This document shows positions 24,045-32,802 of a DNA stretch of 64,000 nucleotides, in pieces; the first letter of the stretch is position 1, and each line of letters starts with the position of its first letter. This DNA is from an uncultured Pelosinus sp. (GTDB lineage Bacteria > Bacillota > Negativicutes > Sporomusales > Acetonemataceae). The position numbers and the translations under genes were made by a program. The stretch lies in the NCBI GenBank assembly GCA_900542835.1, contig UQPB01000008.1, positions 1-64,000 on the forward strand, given 5' to 3'. The notes below the pieces were generated by a model that worked only from the letters and a program-made list of their open reading frames with translations, made no database searches and was not told the origin of the DNA.

Positions 24045-24488
24045 TTAGTTGGTTGCAGCCGCCGGCCCGCTGCCCGCATCATCCTGACGCGTGCCCGCCT
24101 GCTGGTTCAACAGCTGCGCCACTGCCGCGATTTGATTCTGATAAGGCAGCAATTTATCACCAAAACGATCTTCTACTTGCTGACGGACCTGGGTTGCGAC
24201 CTCTTGTTTTACCCTGTCGCCAACTGTCTCCACCAGGCTGCCGTTTGCCAGCAAATCGACAACCTCGCTATTATTATTGGCCACAACAGCCGCAACGACT
24301 TTATTCAGCGCGGCGTCTTTATTGCCCTGATCCAAATCTTGCTTAACTTCGATAACCTGCTGCAGGATATTCGGGTTTTGAATAACAAAATCACTAATGC
24401 TCTGCTGCAGCGAGGCTGCCTGAACCGGAACAGCCGGGGCAAACTGCAGAAGAGCAGCCGCAACAGCTGCGACAAGCATTTTTTTCAC
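24045..24488 (-). CDS. Secreted helical protein of unknown function
   Basis: A 147-residue protein with a clear Sec signal peptide (MKKMLVAAVAAALLQFAPAVPVQA, cleavage after AQA-like VQA). The mature part is almost entirely helical, Gln/Asn/Val-rich, with SISDFVIQNPNILQQVIEVKQD and VGDRVKQEVATQVRQQVEDRFG. No Cys and no membrane segment, so it is probably periplasmic. No family was recognised. The start is GTG with GAGGAG 6 nt upstream; an ATG six codons earlier overlaps that site. Confidence 0.65.
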   Translation of the reverse strand: MKKMLVAAVAAALLQFAPAVPVQAASLQQSISDFVIQNPNILQQVIEVKQDLDQGNKDAALNKVVAAVVANNNSEVVDLLANGSLVETVGDRVKQEVATQVRQQVEDRFGDKLLPYQNQIAAVAQLLNQQAGTRQDDAGSGPAAATN

Positions 24489-24590
24489 CGCTATCTCTCC
24501 TCTCAATAAGGCTGTATATACTTTTTATGTGATTATTATATCATCTCGTTATCTAAATATATACAAGCATTATTTGGAAGGTAAATAGCC

Positions 24591-24632
24591 AAAGAACCGT
24601 CCGACCGTTTATCTCGGCCAGACGGTTCTTTT
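24591..24632 (-). terminator. Hairpin after comB, terminator candidate
   Basis: AAAGAACCGTC and GACGGTTCTTTT form an 11-bp stem around a 19-nt partly structured loop. It lies 36 bp after the comB stop. The T run after it on the minus strand is short. Confidence 0.6.
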
Positions 24633-24668
24633 AGTCCGCACAGCGGGCACATCGGCATCATAACAGGG

Positions 24669-25391
24669 TTAGCAGCGCGATGCGCAATCCGCAACAGCAA
24701 CAACACCATCGCGAAAGCGAGGGACAATATCGATGCAATCGGACTGCAGACACCAGCCAACATCTTCGGCCAGCCCGATCCGTGACAGATAGCGGGCATG
24801 GCGTGATGCCGCCACGCTCGGCAACAGATCAGGTGCAAATTTCCGGTAAGCGGCACGGGCAAATTGGGCGGCATCACTCAGAACCGCAGAATCCGCCAGC
24901 CGATCCGCCAGCAGTCCGGCGCACAATGCATCCTCCAGAGCAAATTCGCCCTTACGTCCGGCACAAACGAGGACCGTATTACGGCCGCACTCGCGCAGCA
25001 GCCGGCAAACGGCGGCGGCGTTGACAAAGGAAGCCGCATATACCGCGCTAGCGTCCGCAACTGCCAGCAGCGCAGCAGTACCGTTCGTCGTGGACATGAT
25101 AATCGTTTTTCCGCTAACGGCCGCGGCAGTAAACTCCCGCGGCGAATTGCCTAAATCAAAGCCGGGAATTTTCAGCGCCTCACGCTCGCCGGCAAGCAAG
25201 GCGTCCGGCCGGATTTGCTTCTCCCGCCATGACGCTTCTACAGTTTGCACCGGAATAATGGCCTCGCACCGCTGTGCGAACGCCGCCGCCATAGAGCTGG
25301 TCGCCCTGAATACGTCAATGACAACAGCGATCCGCTGTTGTTCAGGCTGCGGCAGATAGGCAGAGGGGGTCAGGCAAACATCAATTTCCAT
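24669..25391 (-). CDS. comB: 2-phosphosulfolactate phosphatase family protein
   Basis: A 240-residue ComB-family protein: VVIDVFRATSSMAAAFA near the start, LLAGEREALKIPGFDLGNSP, and IIMSTTNGTAALLAV are the conserved blocks. In coenzyme M synthesis ComB dephosphorylates 2-phosphosulfolactate; in bacteria without CoM its true substrate is often unknown. No other sulfolactate genes are adjacent. The start ATG follows the M20 hydrolase stop by 7 bp, so the two are cotranscribed. Confidence 0.88.
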   Translation of the reverse strand: MEIDVCLTPSAYLPQPEQQRIAVVIDVFRATSSMAAAFAQRCEAIIPVQTVEASWREKQIRPDALLAGEREALKIPGFDLGNSPREFTAAAVSGKTIIMSTTNGTAALLAVADASAVYAASFVNAAAVCRLLRECGRNTVLVCAGRKGEFALEDALCAGLLADRLADSAVLSDAAQFARAAYRKFAPDLLPSVAASRHARYLSRIGLAEDVGWCLQSDCIDIVPRFRDGVVAVADCASRC

Positions 25392-25398
25392 CACAGCT

Positions 25399-26622
25399 TT
25401 ACTTCGCCAATTGATACAGGGTCTCGGTCAGCACGTCGGCACCGGTTTGAATATCCTCCGGAGCCGCAAATTCTTCCGGATTGTGGCTTATTCCCTGCCG
25501 GCAGGGAATGAAAATCATCCCGGTCGGCGCCAGCGAAGCCATGTTCATGGCATCATGGCCGGCACCGCTATGAATATCCTGATAGCTTGCGCCGCAGGTT
25601 CTAGCCGCTTCCGTGATTACCGACCGGACACCCTCGTCCAGTTCCACAGGCTTATCGGAAGTAAGAATATCGATCGCGACCGGCGTTCCCTGGCCTTCGG
25701 CGATCGTCGAAATCGCATCTTTAACATCCTGCAGGCATTCAATAATGCTGCCGTGATTAACGCCGCGGATATCCACCCACATTTCAACCAGGCCGGGAAC
25801 AACATTCATTACACCCGGGTGAACCTTCAGATTGCCGACCGTGCCGACAGTACCGTGACGCGACTGTTCCAGCGCAATCTCCTGGATCGCCAAGACGATC
25901 ATAGCGGCACTGACCAGCGCATCCTGACGGTCTTCCATCGGCGTCGTCCCGGAATGCGCGGCAAAGCCTTTAACGGTAATTTTCAACCGGGTTGGCGCGG
26001 CAATGGCTGTAACCACACCAATCTTTTTTCCGGTCGCTTCCAGCACCGGCCCCTGTTCAATGTGTAATTCAACAAACGCCTTCAGCTCCCCGGGCTGGCG
26101 AATGGCAGCTTTAACAGCGGACAGATCGAGACCAAACGAACGCATTGCTTCCGCCAGCGTCACGCCGTCTTTATCGGCTGCCTTTGCCCAAAGCGACTGA
26201 TTCACCTGACCAGACATCGCCTTGGAGCCCATTGTCGCAAAGCCGAAACGGCTTGATTCTTCGGCCATAAATACGATAATCTCCAGCGGATGCGTCAGCG
26301 GGCCTCGCTGCCGCAATTGTTTTACCGCATACAGTGACGCGGCAACACCCGCGATACCGTCATATTTTCCCCCGTCCGGGACGGTGTCGATATGCGAGCC
26401 GGTTGCCACGGGAGCTGCCTGGGGATCGCTTCCTTCCAGACGGCCGATTAGATTGCCAAAGGCATCCTCCCGGACAGACATTCCCAGCTCTGTCATAATG
26501 TCCGTTACATATTGCCTTGCCTGGCGGTCCGCTTCCGTAAAAGCCAGACGGTCCATCCCTCTTTCGCCTGCACCGAATTGGGCAATTTCTTCGAGAAAAG
26601 TCTGCAGCCATGTATCCGACAT
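25399..26622 (-). CDS. M20-family amidase (N-carbamoyl-amino acid / allantoate amidohydrolase type)
   Basis: A 407-residue binuclear zinc hydrolase. GSHIDTVPDGGKYDG holds the first His and bridging Asp, MAEESSRFG the catalytic Glu pair, and ELHIEQGPVLEATGKKIGVV the third His. The family hydrolyses N-carbamoyl-L-amino acids, beta-ureidopropionate or allantoate, releasing ammonia; the precise substrate is open. The ATG 8 nt after GGAG was chosen over one directly abutting it. It could supply nitrogen from ureides or hydantoins. Confidence 0.88.
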   Translation of the reverse strand: MSDTWLQTFLEEIAQFGAGERGMDRLAFTEADRQARQYVTDIMTELGMSVREDAFGNLIGRLEGSDPQAAPVATGSHIDTVPDGGKYDGIAGVAASLYAVKQLRQRGPLTHPLEIIVFMAEESSRFGFATMGSKAMSGQVNQSLWAKAADKDGVTLAEAMRSFGLDLSAVKAAIRQPGELKAFVELHIEQGPVLEATGKKIGVVTAIAAPTRLKITVKGFAAHSGTTPMEDRQDALVSAAMIVLAIQEIALEQSRHGTVGTVGNLKVHPGVMNVVPGLVEMWVDIRGVNHGSIIECLQDVKDAISTIAEGQGTPVAIDILTSDKPVELDEGVRSVITEAARTCGASYQDIHSGAGHDAMNMASLAPTGMIFIPCRQGISHNPEEFAAPEDIQTGADVLTETLYQLAK

Positions 26623-26821
26623 TCGCATCGCTCCTTTATATAGAACTAGGTAAGCCGCCTGAATGACTACTGATTCTGCACCCGAAGCGTAAGCTCCTGC
26701 CGACGGCAGCCAAAATCAGCGTTTTCGGTCATGTTTTTCCGCCCCGCGCCGGCCGCCGCAGCCGATTAGCCGCGGCTGTCCCGGCTAAGCGGGGCCGTCA
26801 GTTTATATTACCATTTCTAGT

Positions 26822-26861
26822 TGATAATTATTATTGATTTTCTTAGTTTCTATGGTAAAAT
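26822..26861 (+). promoter_or_regulatory. tpx promoter with Fur/PerR-like operator
   Basis: TTGATT (26834-26839) and TAAAAT (26856-26861) are 16 bp apart. The 7-1-7 element TGATAAT-T-ATTATTG (26822-26836) overlaps the -35 and resembles the PerR/Fur consensus. The same half TGATAAT(N)ATTAT is found over the -10 of the second terC gene. Peroxide or metal control is inferred. The rest of the 270-bp gap before it contains GC-rich inverted repeats but no gene. Confidence 0.55.
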
Positions 26862-26894
26862 ATAGTTAACTATACTGAGGCTGGAGGTCTTAAT

Positions 26895-27407
26895 ATGGAA
26901 AAACGTCAGGGCATCGTCACCTTTGCCGGCAAAGCGGTCACTCTAGTGGGGCATGAAATAAAAACGGGTGAGAAGGCACCGGACTTCACTGCCCTCAATC
27001 CTGACCTGTCGCCGTTTTCTCTCAGTCAGCTTAAGGGACAAGTTGTCGTCATCAGCGTCGTGCCTTCAATTGATACACCGGTATGCGATATGCAAACCCG
27101 CTGGTTTAACGAGGATGCGGCACAGGTCTCCGGGCTGACAGTCGTTTCCGTCAGCGTCGACCTGCCGTTCGCACTGAAAAAGTATTGCGCCGCCAAAGAC
27201 ATCACCACCGTTAAAACCGTATCGGATCACAAAGAACTGGATTTTGGCCTGAAATATGGTTATGTGATTGAAGAATTGCGCCTGCTGTCCCGCGGCGCGG
27301 TTGTCGTTGACCGCGAGGGCATTGTCCGCTATGTCGAGTATGTCCCGGTTATCGGTGATCAGCCGGACTATGCAAAGATCATGGCTGCCGTCAAAGCCTG
27401 CCTGTAA
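26895..27407 (+). CDS. tpx: Thiol peroxidase (atypical 2-Cys peroxiredoxin)
   Basis: A 170-residue Tpx. Peroxidatic Cys64 is in PSIDTPVCDMQT, with the conserved Thr and Arg nearby; resolving Cys98 is in KKYCAAKD. It reduces hydroperoxides with thioredoxin in the cytoplasm. GGAGG lies 7 nt before the ATG. Monocistronic, ending in a large hairpin. Confidence 0.96.
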   Translation: MEKRQGIVTFAGKAVTLVGHEIKTGEKAPDFTALNPDLSPFSLSQLKGQVVVISVVPSIDTPVCDMQTRWFNEDAAQVSGLTVVSVSVDLPFALKKYCAAKDITTVKTVSDHKELDFGLKYGYVIEELRLLSRGAVVVDREGIVRYVEYVPVIGDQPDYAKIMAAVKACL

Positions 27408-27421
27408 GCCGGCTTTGAACC

Positions 27422-27458
27422 AAACGGCCCTTTCCCGGAATCCGGGAAAGGGCCGTTT
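27422..27458. terminator. Hairpin between tpx and the glutamine synthetase gene
   Basis: A perfect 18-bp inverted repeat (AAACGGCCCTTTCCCGGA with its complement) and a single-base centre. It ends in GTTTC with only three T residues. It separates two convergent genes. Confidence 0.8.
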
Positions 27459-27493
27459 CTATGCGCTAGACTAAATAGCGCATACGGTTTCAA

Positions 27494-29413
27494 CTAGTCC
27501 AGGCAGCAGCAATCAATCATGTTTTTCTTGTAGCTGCTGTAAAGCGTCTTAAGCTCTTCTATTTTTGCCGACATTTCAATCTGCATAGCGGAGGCGGCAT
27601 CATAATCACCGGCGATCAAAGCCTCTTTAATGCGGCAGAACAGGCTCTTGGACGCAGTTGAGCTTTTCGCCAGATAAACGCGCAGGGAATTGATTTCCTG
27701 CCAGCTTGCATCATCGGCATCATTGCCGTTGGCCTGCGTATGCAGGCATTGGCACTCGCGAATCACGTCCAGATTCTCAGGGATAATGCGGGTGATCAGT
27801 TCCGTTTTCCAACGCAGCAGCGCGCCATTGACAAACGCGTCTACCAGCGGACGGCGGAACGCATTACCGGCGGTAAGAACAGCCACCTTTTCCGGATAAC
27901 GCGCCATTGCTTTCATATTCTCCCATACGGTTGCCGGCGGCTTGCCAAACAGCCGATCCCGCTCTTCCGGGCTGTAGTCTTCAAACACATCGTGTTCACT
28001 GCGGTAAGCGCGGTCTTTTTCCAGATAGAAGCCGGGAGTTCCCGCTTCCTTGGACAGTTCTGCCAACAGCTCCGCCGTCGTTTTGCCAGCGTTCACAGCC
28101 GCTTTAACACCGTCCAGCATCGACAGATAAAAGGCGCTGAGCGCAATATAAGTATTGGTGAACGGATTCGGCGAGCGCACTTCAAACCGGGTCGCCAGCG
28201 GATTGTTGACGTCGCGGACCAATCCGACCAGAATTGTCCGGTTGCGGGACGGCAGCGCCGGATTATGTCCGAGCGAGGTCACAATACACACAGGCGCCTC
28301 AAAGCCAGGTTTTAGACGATTAAGGGAATCATTGGTCGCGGAAATGAGCGGATTGATGACCTCATAGTTCTTCAGTACACCCATAATAGAACCGTAGCCG
28401 ACCGCGCTCAAAAAATCGGCTTTCATATCCGCCGGCGCGAACAAATTGACAAGCTTGCCGCTCTTCAGCTTGGCGGCAAAGCCCACATGCGTGTGCTCGC
28501 CGTTGCCGGCGACGCCAATGATCGGCTTGGCTTTAAAAGAAACCTCAAGCCCATTTTCCCGGAAAACCTCTTTAACTAAAATACGGGCCTGCAATTCATT
28601 GTCCGCCGCCTGCATCGCGTTGGCAAACCGCCAGTCAATCTCCAACTGTTCGACAACATGGGTAACAGCGCCGCTTTCATCGATCTGCGCCTTTAAGCCG
28701 CCGACTTCCTTGTGTCCCATTTCCGGCTCCAGGCCGTAGCGGCTCAGGACCAGCAGCGCTTCTTCCAGTGCGGTGCGGGCATCGCCGCGGGTACGGGCCC
28801 AATAATTCTCCTGCATGGTCTGGGTGGCTGTCAATTCTTCAACCGGCGCTTTTTCAGCCGGAGTCTTGATCCAAAATTCCAGTTCCGTGCCGGAAGTAAA
28901 AATAATTTCTTCAACATCATCACCATTAAGGTGTTCCAAGCCGGAAATCTTCTTGCCGCTTTTAAGCAGGGCCAGCAGCTCGCCGGAAACATATTGCAGC
29001 GATTGCGCTAAAATCGATCGTGAGTCGACGCGCTGACCGTCATGCTCAAGGAAGGCGGGGATACGCAGTGTTCCGACCGGTTTGCCGGTCTCCGCGTCAA
29101 TATGTTCGTAGTTATAATCAACAAACCAGTTAACGCCGGGATCGGCCAGCATATCGACTTTGGCATTGTTCAGGGAAGCAATACCGGTCAACACAACAGA
29201 AGACCCGTCTGTCTGGACGGCGCTGCCATCAAAAAAGGAATGAATATCCTTTTTGAAATTGGCTACCGGAATTTTCTCGTCTGTGTCGTTGCCTGCCAGG
29301 TCAATGCCGACCAGGGAAACGAACTTGATTTCAGGATGATGATCCAGAATAGCGACAATCGCCTCGGCAGAATGGCTGGCAGCAGGGATAACATACAGCA
29401 GGTCATTTTTCAT
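27494..29413 (-). CDS. Large atypical glutamine synthetase-family protein
   Basis: A 639-residue protein, longer than GSI (about 450) and shorter than typical GSIII (about 700). Catalytic-domain motifs are visible: ELEFWIKTP, EMGHKEVGGLKAQ, GNGEHTHVGFAAKL (the ammonium/Glu-binding region), NRTILVGLVRD and RFEVRSPNPFTNTYIAL. The N-terminal 130 residues resemble the beta-grasp domain; the last 150 are helical with a Cys cluster near the end (DCCCLD). It probably makes glutamine from ammonia and glutamate, which would follow nitrogen fixation, but another gamma-glutamyl ligase role is possible. The ATG after GAGGGTTTT was chosen. Confidence 0.85.
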   Translation of the reverse strand: MKNDLLYVIPAASHSAEAIVAILDHHPEIKFVSLVGIDLAGNDTDEKIPVANFKKDIHSFFDGSAVQTDGSSVVLTGIASLNNAKVDMLADPGVNWFVDYNYEHIDAETGKPVGTLRIPAFLEHDGQRVDSRSILAQSLQYVSGELLALLKSGKKISGLEHLNGDDVEEIIFTSGTELEFWIKTPAEKAPVEELTATQTMQENYWARTRGDARTALEEALLVLSRYGLEPEMGHKEVGGLKAQIDESGAVTHVVEQLEIDWRFANAMQAADNELQARILVKEVFRENGLEVSFKAKPIIGVAGNGEHTHVGFAAKLKSGKLVNLFAPADMKADFLSAVGYGSIMGVLKNYEVINPLISATNDSLNRLKPGFEAPVCIVTSLGHNPALPSRNRTILVGLVRDVNNPLATRFEVRSPNPFTNTYIALSAFYLSMLDGVKAAVNAGKTTAELLAELSKEAGTPGFYLEKDRAYRSEHDVFEDYSPEERDRLFGKPPATVWENMKAMARYPEKVAVLTAGNAFRRPLVDAFVNGALLRWKTELITRIIPENLDVIRECQCLHTQANGNDADDASWQEINSLRVYLAKSSTASKSLFCRIKEALIAGDYDAASAMQIEMSAKIEELKTLYSSYKKNMIDCCCLD

Positions 29414-29494
29414 AAAACCCTCACACCTTCCGGTTTTTATTGATAGTATGGCATCGGGGAAGCACAATGTAATCGCCTAATTTAAATACAAATA

Positions 29495-29519
29495 TCCCCT
29501 GTATCATTTACACAGGGGA
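29495..29519 (-). promoter_or_regulatory. Leader hairpin upstream of the glutamine synthetase gene
   Basis: TCCCCTGT and ACAGGGGA form an 8-bp stem with a 9-nt loop. On the minus strand it lies between the predicted promoter and the start codon and is followed by TATTTGTATTT. It may be an attenuator of this gene or a late terminator of the upstream gene. Confidence 0.5.
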
Positions 29520-29558
29520 GTCAACGGCGACTCATTGCTATTAATCATTTCTATATTT

Positions 29559-29586
29559 ATGATACCACATTTTTTTCTTTTGTCCA
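29559..29586 (-). promoter_or_regulatory. Candidate sigma-A promoter of the glutamine synthetase gene
   Basis: On the minus strand TGGACA (29581-29586) and TATCAT (29559-29564) are 16 bp apart, with an A-rich spacer. The leader would be about 140 nt. Confidence 0.45.
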
Positions 29587-29670
29587 GAGGGAAAAATCCT
29601 TTTTTTATTACTTGCAGGCAGGGGAAGCAGCCGTACGGCGCCGCTGCGTACAGGCGCGCTCCCCGGCGGG

Positions 29671-30450
29671 TCAGTCCGTATACAGATAGTCGCAAACCTG
29701 TCTTGCTCTCGCCAGCGGCGCATCGCCGCCGGGAAATTCCAGGGCTGCGAATCCTGTATAGCCGTCTGCCAGCAGCTGCCGGTACAGGCCGCGGACATCG
29801 ACCAAGCCGATCCCGGGATGACTGTGGGTCAGGCTTCTCTGGGAAAAGACCGCATCTTTCAAATGAACATAGCCAACGCGAGACCCGAACTGCTTTAGCG
29901 CCTGCTGCGGTTCAATCCCCGCGTACAGCCAATTAGCCATGTCAAAGGTAAGCTGAAAGTGCGGTGACGCAATCCGGTCAAGCAGGGCAAGCAGCACGGC
30001 GGGATCACTTCTCGCCTTATCGGGGCCATTTTCGACGGCCAGCAGGATAGAGGCGGCTTTGGCTTCAGCCAGAATCTGACGCATGCTACACAGCCACCAG
30101 TCTGTTTGCAGCAGCGACACATCAAACGGTCCGGCGGCCACATTCATTCGTAAAACCCTTGCGCCAAGCCGCATGGCAATGGCCAGGGAGCGGCGCAGAC
30201 CAGCCAGGGCCCGAACCGTCTCCGCCTGGTTGACGGCCAGCAAACCTTCGTTCGCGGCGTACACCGCGGTTAGGCCGGCTTGCCTAAGCAAAACGGCAGC
30301 CTGCTCCGGCTCGGCTTCAGGCTCAAGCCAAAACGGGCGAAACTCAACCCCGGCTACCTGCAACTCAGCCGCCCAGTCGATCAGCCTGAGCTGACTAAGA
30401 CCAGCCTTGCACTGTTGCTCCCAAAGAATCGAACTAAGCAGCAAATTCAT
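29671..30450 (-). CDS. Sugar-phosphate isomerase/epimerase-like TIM barrel (AP endonuclease family 2 fold)
   Basis: A 259-residue xylose-isomerase-like barrel. Metal ligands of the family are seen in LLAVENGP (Glu), LTFDMANWLY (Asp), VGYVHLKDA (His) and ALEFPGGD (Glu). It probably interconverts a keto and aldo or epimeric sugar acid. It is the last gene of the acid-sugar operon, after a 174-bp gap that contains a hairpin. The ATG follows GGGGGACGG; the frame is open 40 codons further upstream, through that hairpin. Confidence 0.8.
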   Translation of the reverse strand: MNLLLSSILWEQQCKAGLSQLRLIDWAAELQVAGVEFRPFWLEPEAEPEQAAVLLRQAGLTAVYAANEGLLAVNQAETVRALAGLRRSLAIAMRLGARVLRMNVAAGPFDVSLLQTDWWLCSMRQILAEAKAASILLAVENGPDKARSDPAVLLALLDRIASPHFQLTFDMANWLYAGIEPQQALKQFGSRVGYVHLKDAVFSQRSLTHSHPGIGLVDVRGLYRQLLADGYTGFAALEFPGGDAPLARARQVCDYLYTD

Positions 30451-30571
30451 CTTCCGTCCCCCTGTTCCGATCATACCGGCATAATTCATTACTACTTTCG
30501 CCAATACCGCCAATAAATCCTCCGCTAAAAACCACTGCTTCCGGCAGGCAGCGCCGGTACCGTTCAGCATA

Positions 30572-30602
30572 ATTGGCAGGCCTCCCGAAGAAGCCTGCCA
30601 AT
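30572..30602 (-). terminator. Intercistronic hairpin between the Fe-ADH and the TIM-barrel gene
   Basis: ATTGGCAGGC and GCCTGCCAAT form a perfect 10-bp stem with an 11-nt loop. No T run follows, so it may be a processing or weak termination site that lowers expression of the last gene. Confidence 0.5.
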
Positions 30603-30624
30603 CTCCATGCTACGGCCGCTCGCT

Positions 30625-31785
30625 CTACAGCAGCCGTAAATAAACCGACCGGATATCGGCGTGCGACATTGGTCGCGGATTATTATTCAGCAGTCTGGTC
30701 ACCCCGGCGGCTGCCGTGGCCAGCGAGTCAACCTCCTTCTCTGTAATCCCATACGGCTTTAACGACGGTTCAATTTGCAAATCGCGAATTAAGCTGTAGA
30801 GATTTTCAAGCATGGCGGCAGCTGCCTGCGCGGTGGAAAGCCCGGCTACCGGCAGGTGCATCGCGGCCGCGAGCTCAGCAAACCGCGGCTCTGAGGCCGT
30901 CAGGTTGAATTCCATGACATAGGGCAGCAAAATGGCATTGGCCAGCCCGTGGGGGATACGATAACGGCCGCCGAGCGGATAAGACAAGGCATGAACAGCG
31001 GTTGTGCTGGACGAGGCGATACACATGCCGCCGAACATTGCGGCCAGCAGCATATCGTGCCTGGCATCAACATCGGCGCCGTTTAAGAACGCAGTTCGCA
31101 GACTGCGGCTGATCAGAGAAACCGCTTTTAAGGCAAAGGTATCGCTGAGCGGATTTGCTTTTTGCGATATATAGCATTCGATGGCGTGAGACAGCGCATC
31201 CATGCCGGTGGCAGCGGTAATAGCCGGCGGCAGGCCGAGTGTCAGCAACGGATCGAGCAGGATGCAGTCCGGTACCAGTTCCGGGTTGACAATACCGATC
31301 TTTACTCCGGCTTCGGGATCAAGCACGATCGCGTTTGGCGTAGCCTCAGAACCGGTTCCGGCGGTAGTTGGCACCAGGAGCAGTGGCAGCTGCCGCCGCC
31401 AGCCGGACGCCTGGGCAACCAAATCCCGCAGTGACAGCGATGTCGTCAGTAGTACGGCGATCAGTTTTGCCGCGTCCATGGCACTGCCGCCGCCGAGACC
31501 GACAACCATGTCGCAGCCCCAGCCGCGCGCTTCCGTTAAAGCGGCCTCCACATGGCCGATAGCCGGTTCCGGCGGAATACTGAAAATGACCGTGGACTCT
31601 ATCCCCGCCGCTGCCAGCAGCCGCTGCGGCTGCTCCACCAAGCCGGCGCTGCAAACACCGGGATCAGTGACGATCAGGACTTTTTTGGCCCCGTAGGCAC
31701 CAACCTGCTCGGCTATCGTTGCTAAAGTGCCGGCACCGGCAACGATTTTACCCGCCTGGGCCATCGTATACAGCTTACGGTTCAT
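30625..31785 (-). CDS. Iron-containing alcohol dehydrogenase
   Basis: A 386-residue group III ADH. GLGGGSAMDAAK (NAD binding), PTTAGTGSEAT, and the metal ligands in TGMDALSHAIECY and SYPLGGRYRIPHG are all present. It reduces an aldehyde or oxidises an alcohol with NAD(P)H, possibly the aldehyde product of the neighbouring aldolase. It starts 1 bp after the upstream dehydrogenase, preceded by GGGAGGG. Confidence 0.93.
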   Translation of the reverse strand: MNRKLYTMAQAGKIVAGAGTLATIAEQVGAYGAKKVLIVTDPGVCSAGLVEQPQRLLAAAGIESTVIFSIPPEPAIGHVEAALTEARGWGCDMVVGLGGGSAMDAAKLIAVLLTTSLSLRDLVAQASGWRRQLPLLLVPTTAGTGSEATPNAIVLDPEAGVKIGIVNPELVPDCILLDPLLTLGLPPAITAATGMDALSHAIECYISQKANPLSDTFALKAVSLISRSLRTAFLNGADVDARHDMLLAAMFGGMCIASSSTTAVHALSYPLGGRYRIPHGLANAILLPYVMEFNLTASEPRFAELAAAMHLPVAGLSTAQAAAAMLENLYSLIRDLQIEPSLKPYGITEKEVDSLATAAAGVTRLLNNNPRPMSHADIRSVYLRLL

Positions 31786-31786
31786 G

Positions 31787-32785
31787 TTACGCCCTCCCTT
31801 GCGCCAGCTGCGCTTCGCGCCATTTCTCATGTTCGTATGCCAGCGGATTGGCGACATGCGGCCAAATCTCCCCCCGCAGCACGGCTAATACTCCCTGAAC
31901 CGCCATAGTCGCGACGCCGGCCGCCGCTTCTTGCGTCAATCCCGCCATATGCGGCGTAACAATTATGGTTTCGGGAAGCAGCAAAGGATTGTCCGGCTGT
32001 GGCGGCTCATCAGCCAGCACATCCAGCGCGGCGCTGTGCAGACGTCCCGCCGCCAGCGCCGCCGCCAGCGCCGGTTCATCCACAACGCCGCCGCGAGCGC
32101 AATTAATCAGGATTGCCGAGGGTTTCATACGGCGCAGCTGCGCATCGCCGATCAGGTTGCGCGTTTTTTCATTCAACGGCACATGCAGGGAAACAATGTC
32201 GGCTTTAGCCAGTACGGTTTCCAAATCCGGCTCATAGCCATAGCCCTGCCCTTCAATAGCGGCGCGGCTGACAAACGGATCATAAACAATAATATGCAAG
32301 CCTATGGCTTTGGCCATTCCGGCCAGTTCGCTGCCGATATGGCCAAAGCCGATCAGCCCCAGGGTTTTGCCTTGCAGTTGAACCGCTTTATAGCTGTTGC
32401 GAACGGCAAAATTACCGCGGCGCAGCTGACGGTCACTGCGCAAAATATCTTTTGCGGCGCTGAATATAAGCGCCAGCGCATGCTCGGCGACGGAGCGGGT
32501 GTTAGCGCCGGGGGCGATGACTACCGGAATGCCCAATTCAGTCGCCGCAGCAATATCAACATCATCAACGCCGACGCCCGGCCGGCCGATTACCGCCAAC
32601 TGCTTGGCGGCCAGCATTGTCTCCCTGTCAATGGAACCAATTCGCAGGATCAGTCCCGCAGCGTCCAGCAGTGCCGGCAGCAAATGCGCCGGCTTGCCAC
32701 TGTCAACGACGACCGTGTCAACCTTACCCGCAAGCAGGCTCATTCCCGCTTCATGCAGCCGGTGGCTAAGCACAACCTTCTTCAT
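31787..32785 (-). CDS. D-isomer-specific 2-hydroxyacid dehydrogenase
   Basis: A 332-residue SerA/GyaR-type enzyme: Rossmann GLIGFGHIGSELA, INCARGGVVDEPAL with the catalytic Arg before it, Glu in ADEPPQPDNPLL and His in VTPHMAGLTQEA. It reduces a 2-oxoacid (glyoxylate, hydroxypyruvate or a sugar keto-acid) with NAD(P)H or works in reverse. It lacks the ACT domain of phosphoglycerate dehydrogenases. The ATG follows AAGGA; 17 bp separate it from the aldolase gene. Confidence 0.9.
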   Translation of the reverse strand: MKKVVLSHRLHEAGMSLLAGKVDTVVVDSGKPAHLLPALLDAAGLILRIGSIDRETMLAAKQLAVIGRPGVGVDDVDIAAATELGIPVVIAPGANTRSVAEHALALIFSAAKDILRSDRQLRRGNFAVRNSYKAVQLQGKTLGLIGFGHIGSELAGMAKAIGLHIIVYDPFVSRAAIEGQGYGYEPDLETVLAKADIVSLHVPLNEKTRNLIGDAQLRRMKPSAILINCARGGVVDEPALAAALAAGRLHSAALDVLADEPPQPDNPLLLPETIIVTPHMAGLTQEAAAGVATMAVQGVLAVLRGEIWPHVANPLAYEHEKWREAQLAQGRA

Positions 32786-32802
32786 GGCCAATTCCTTCCT
32801 CG

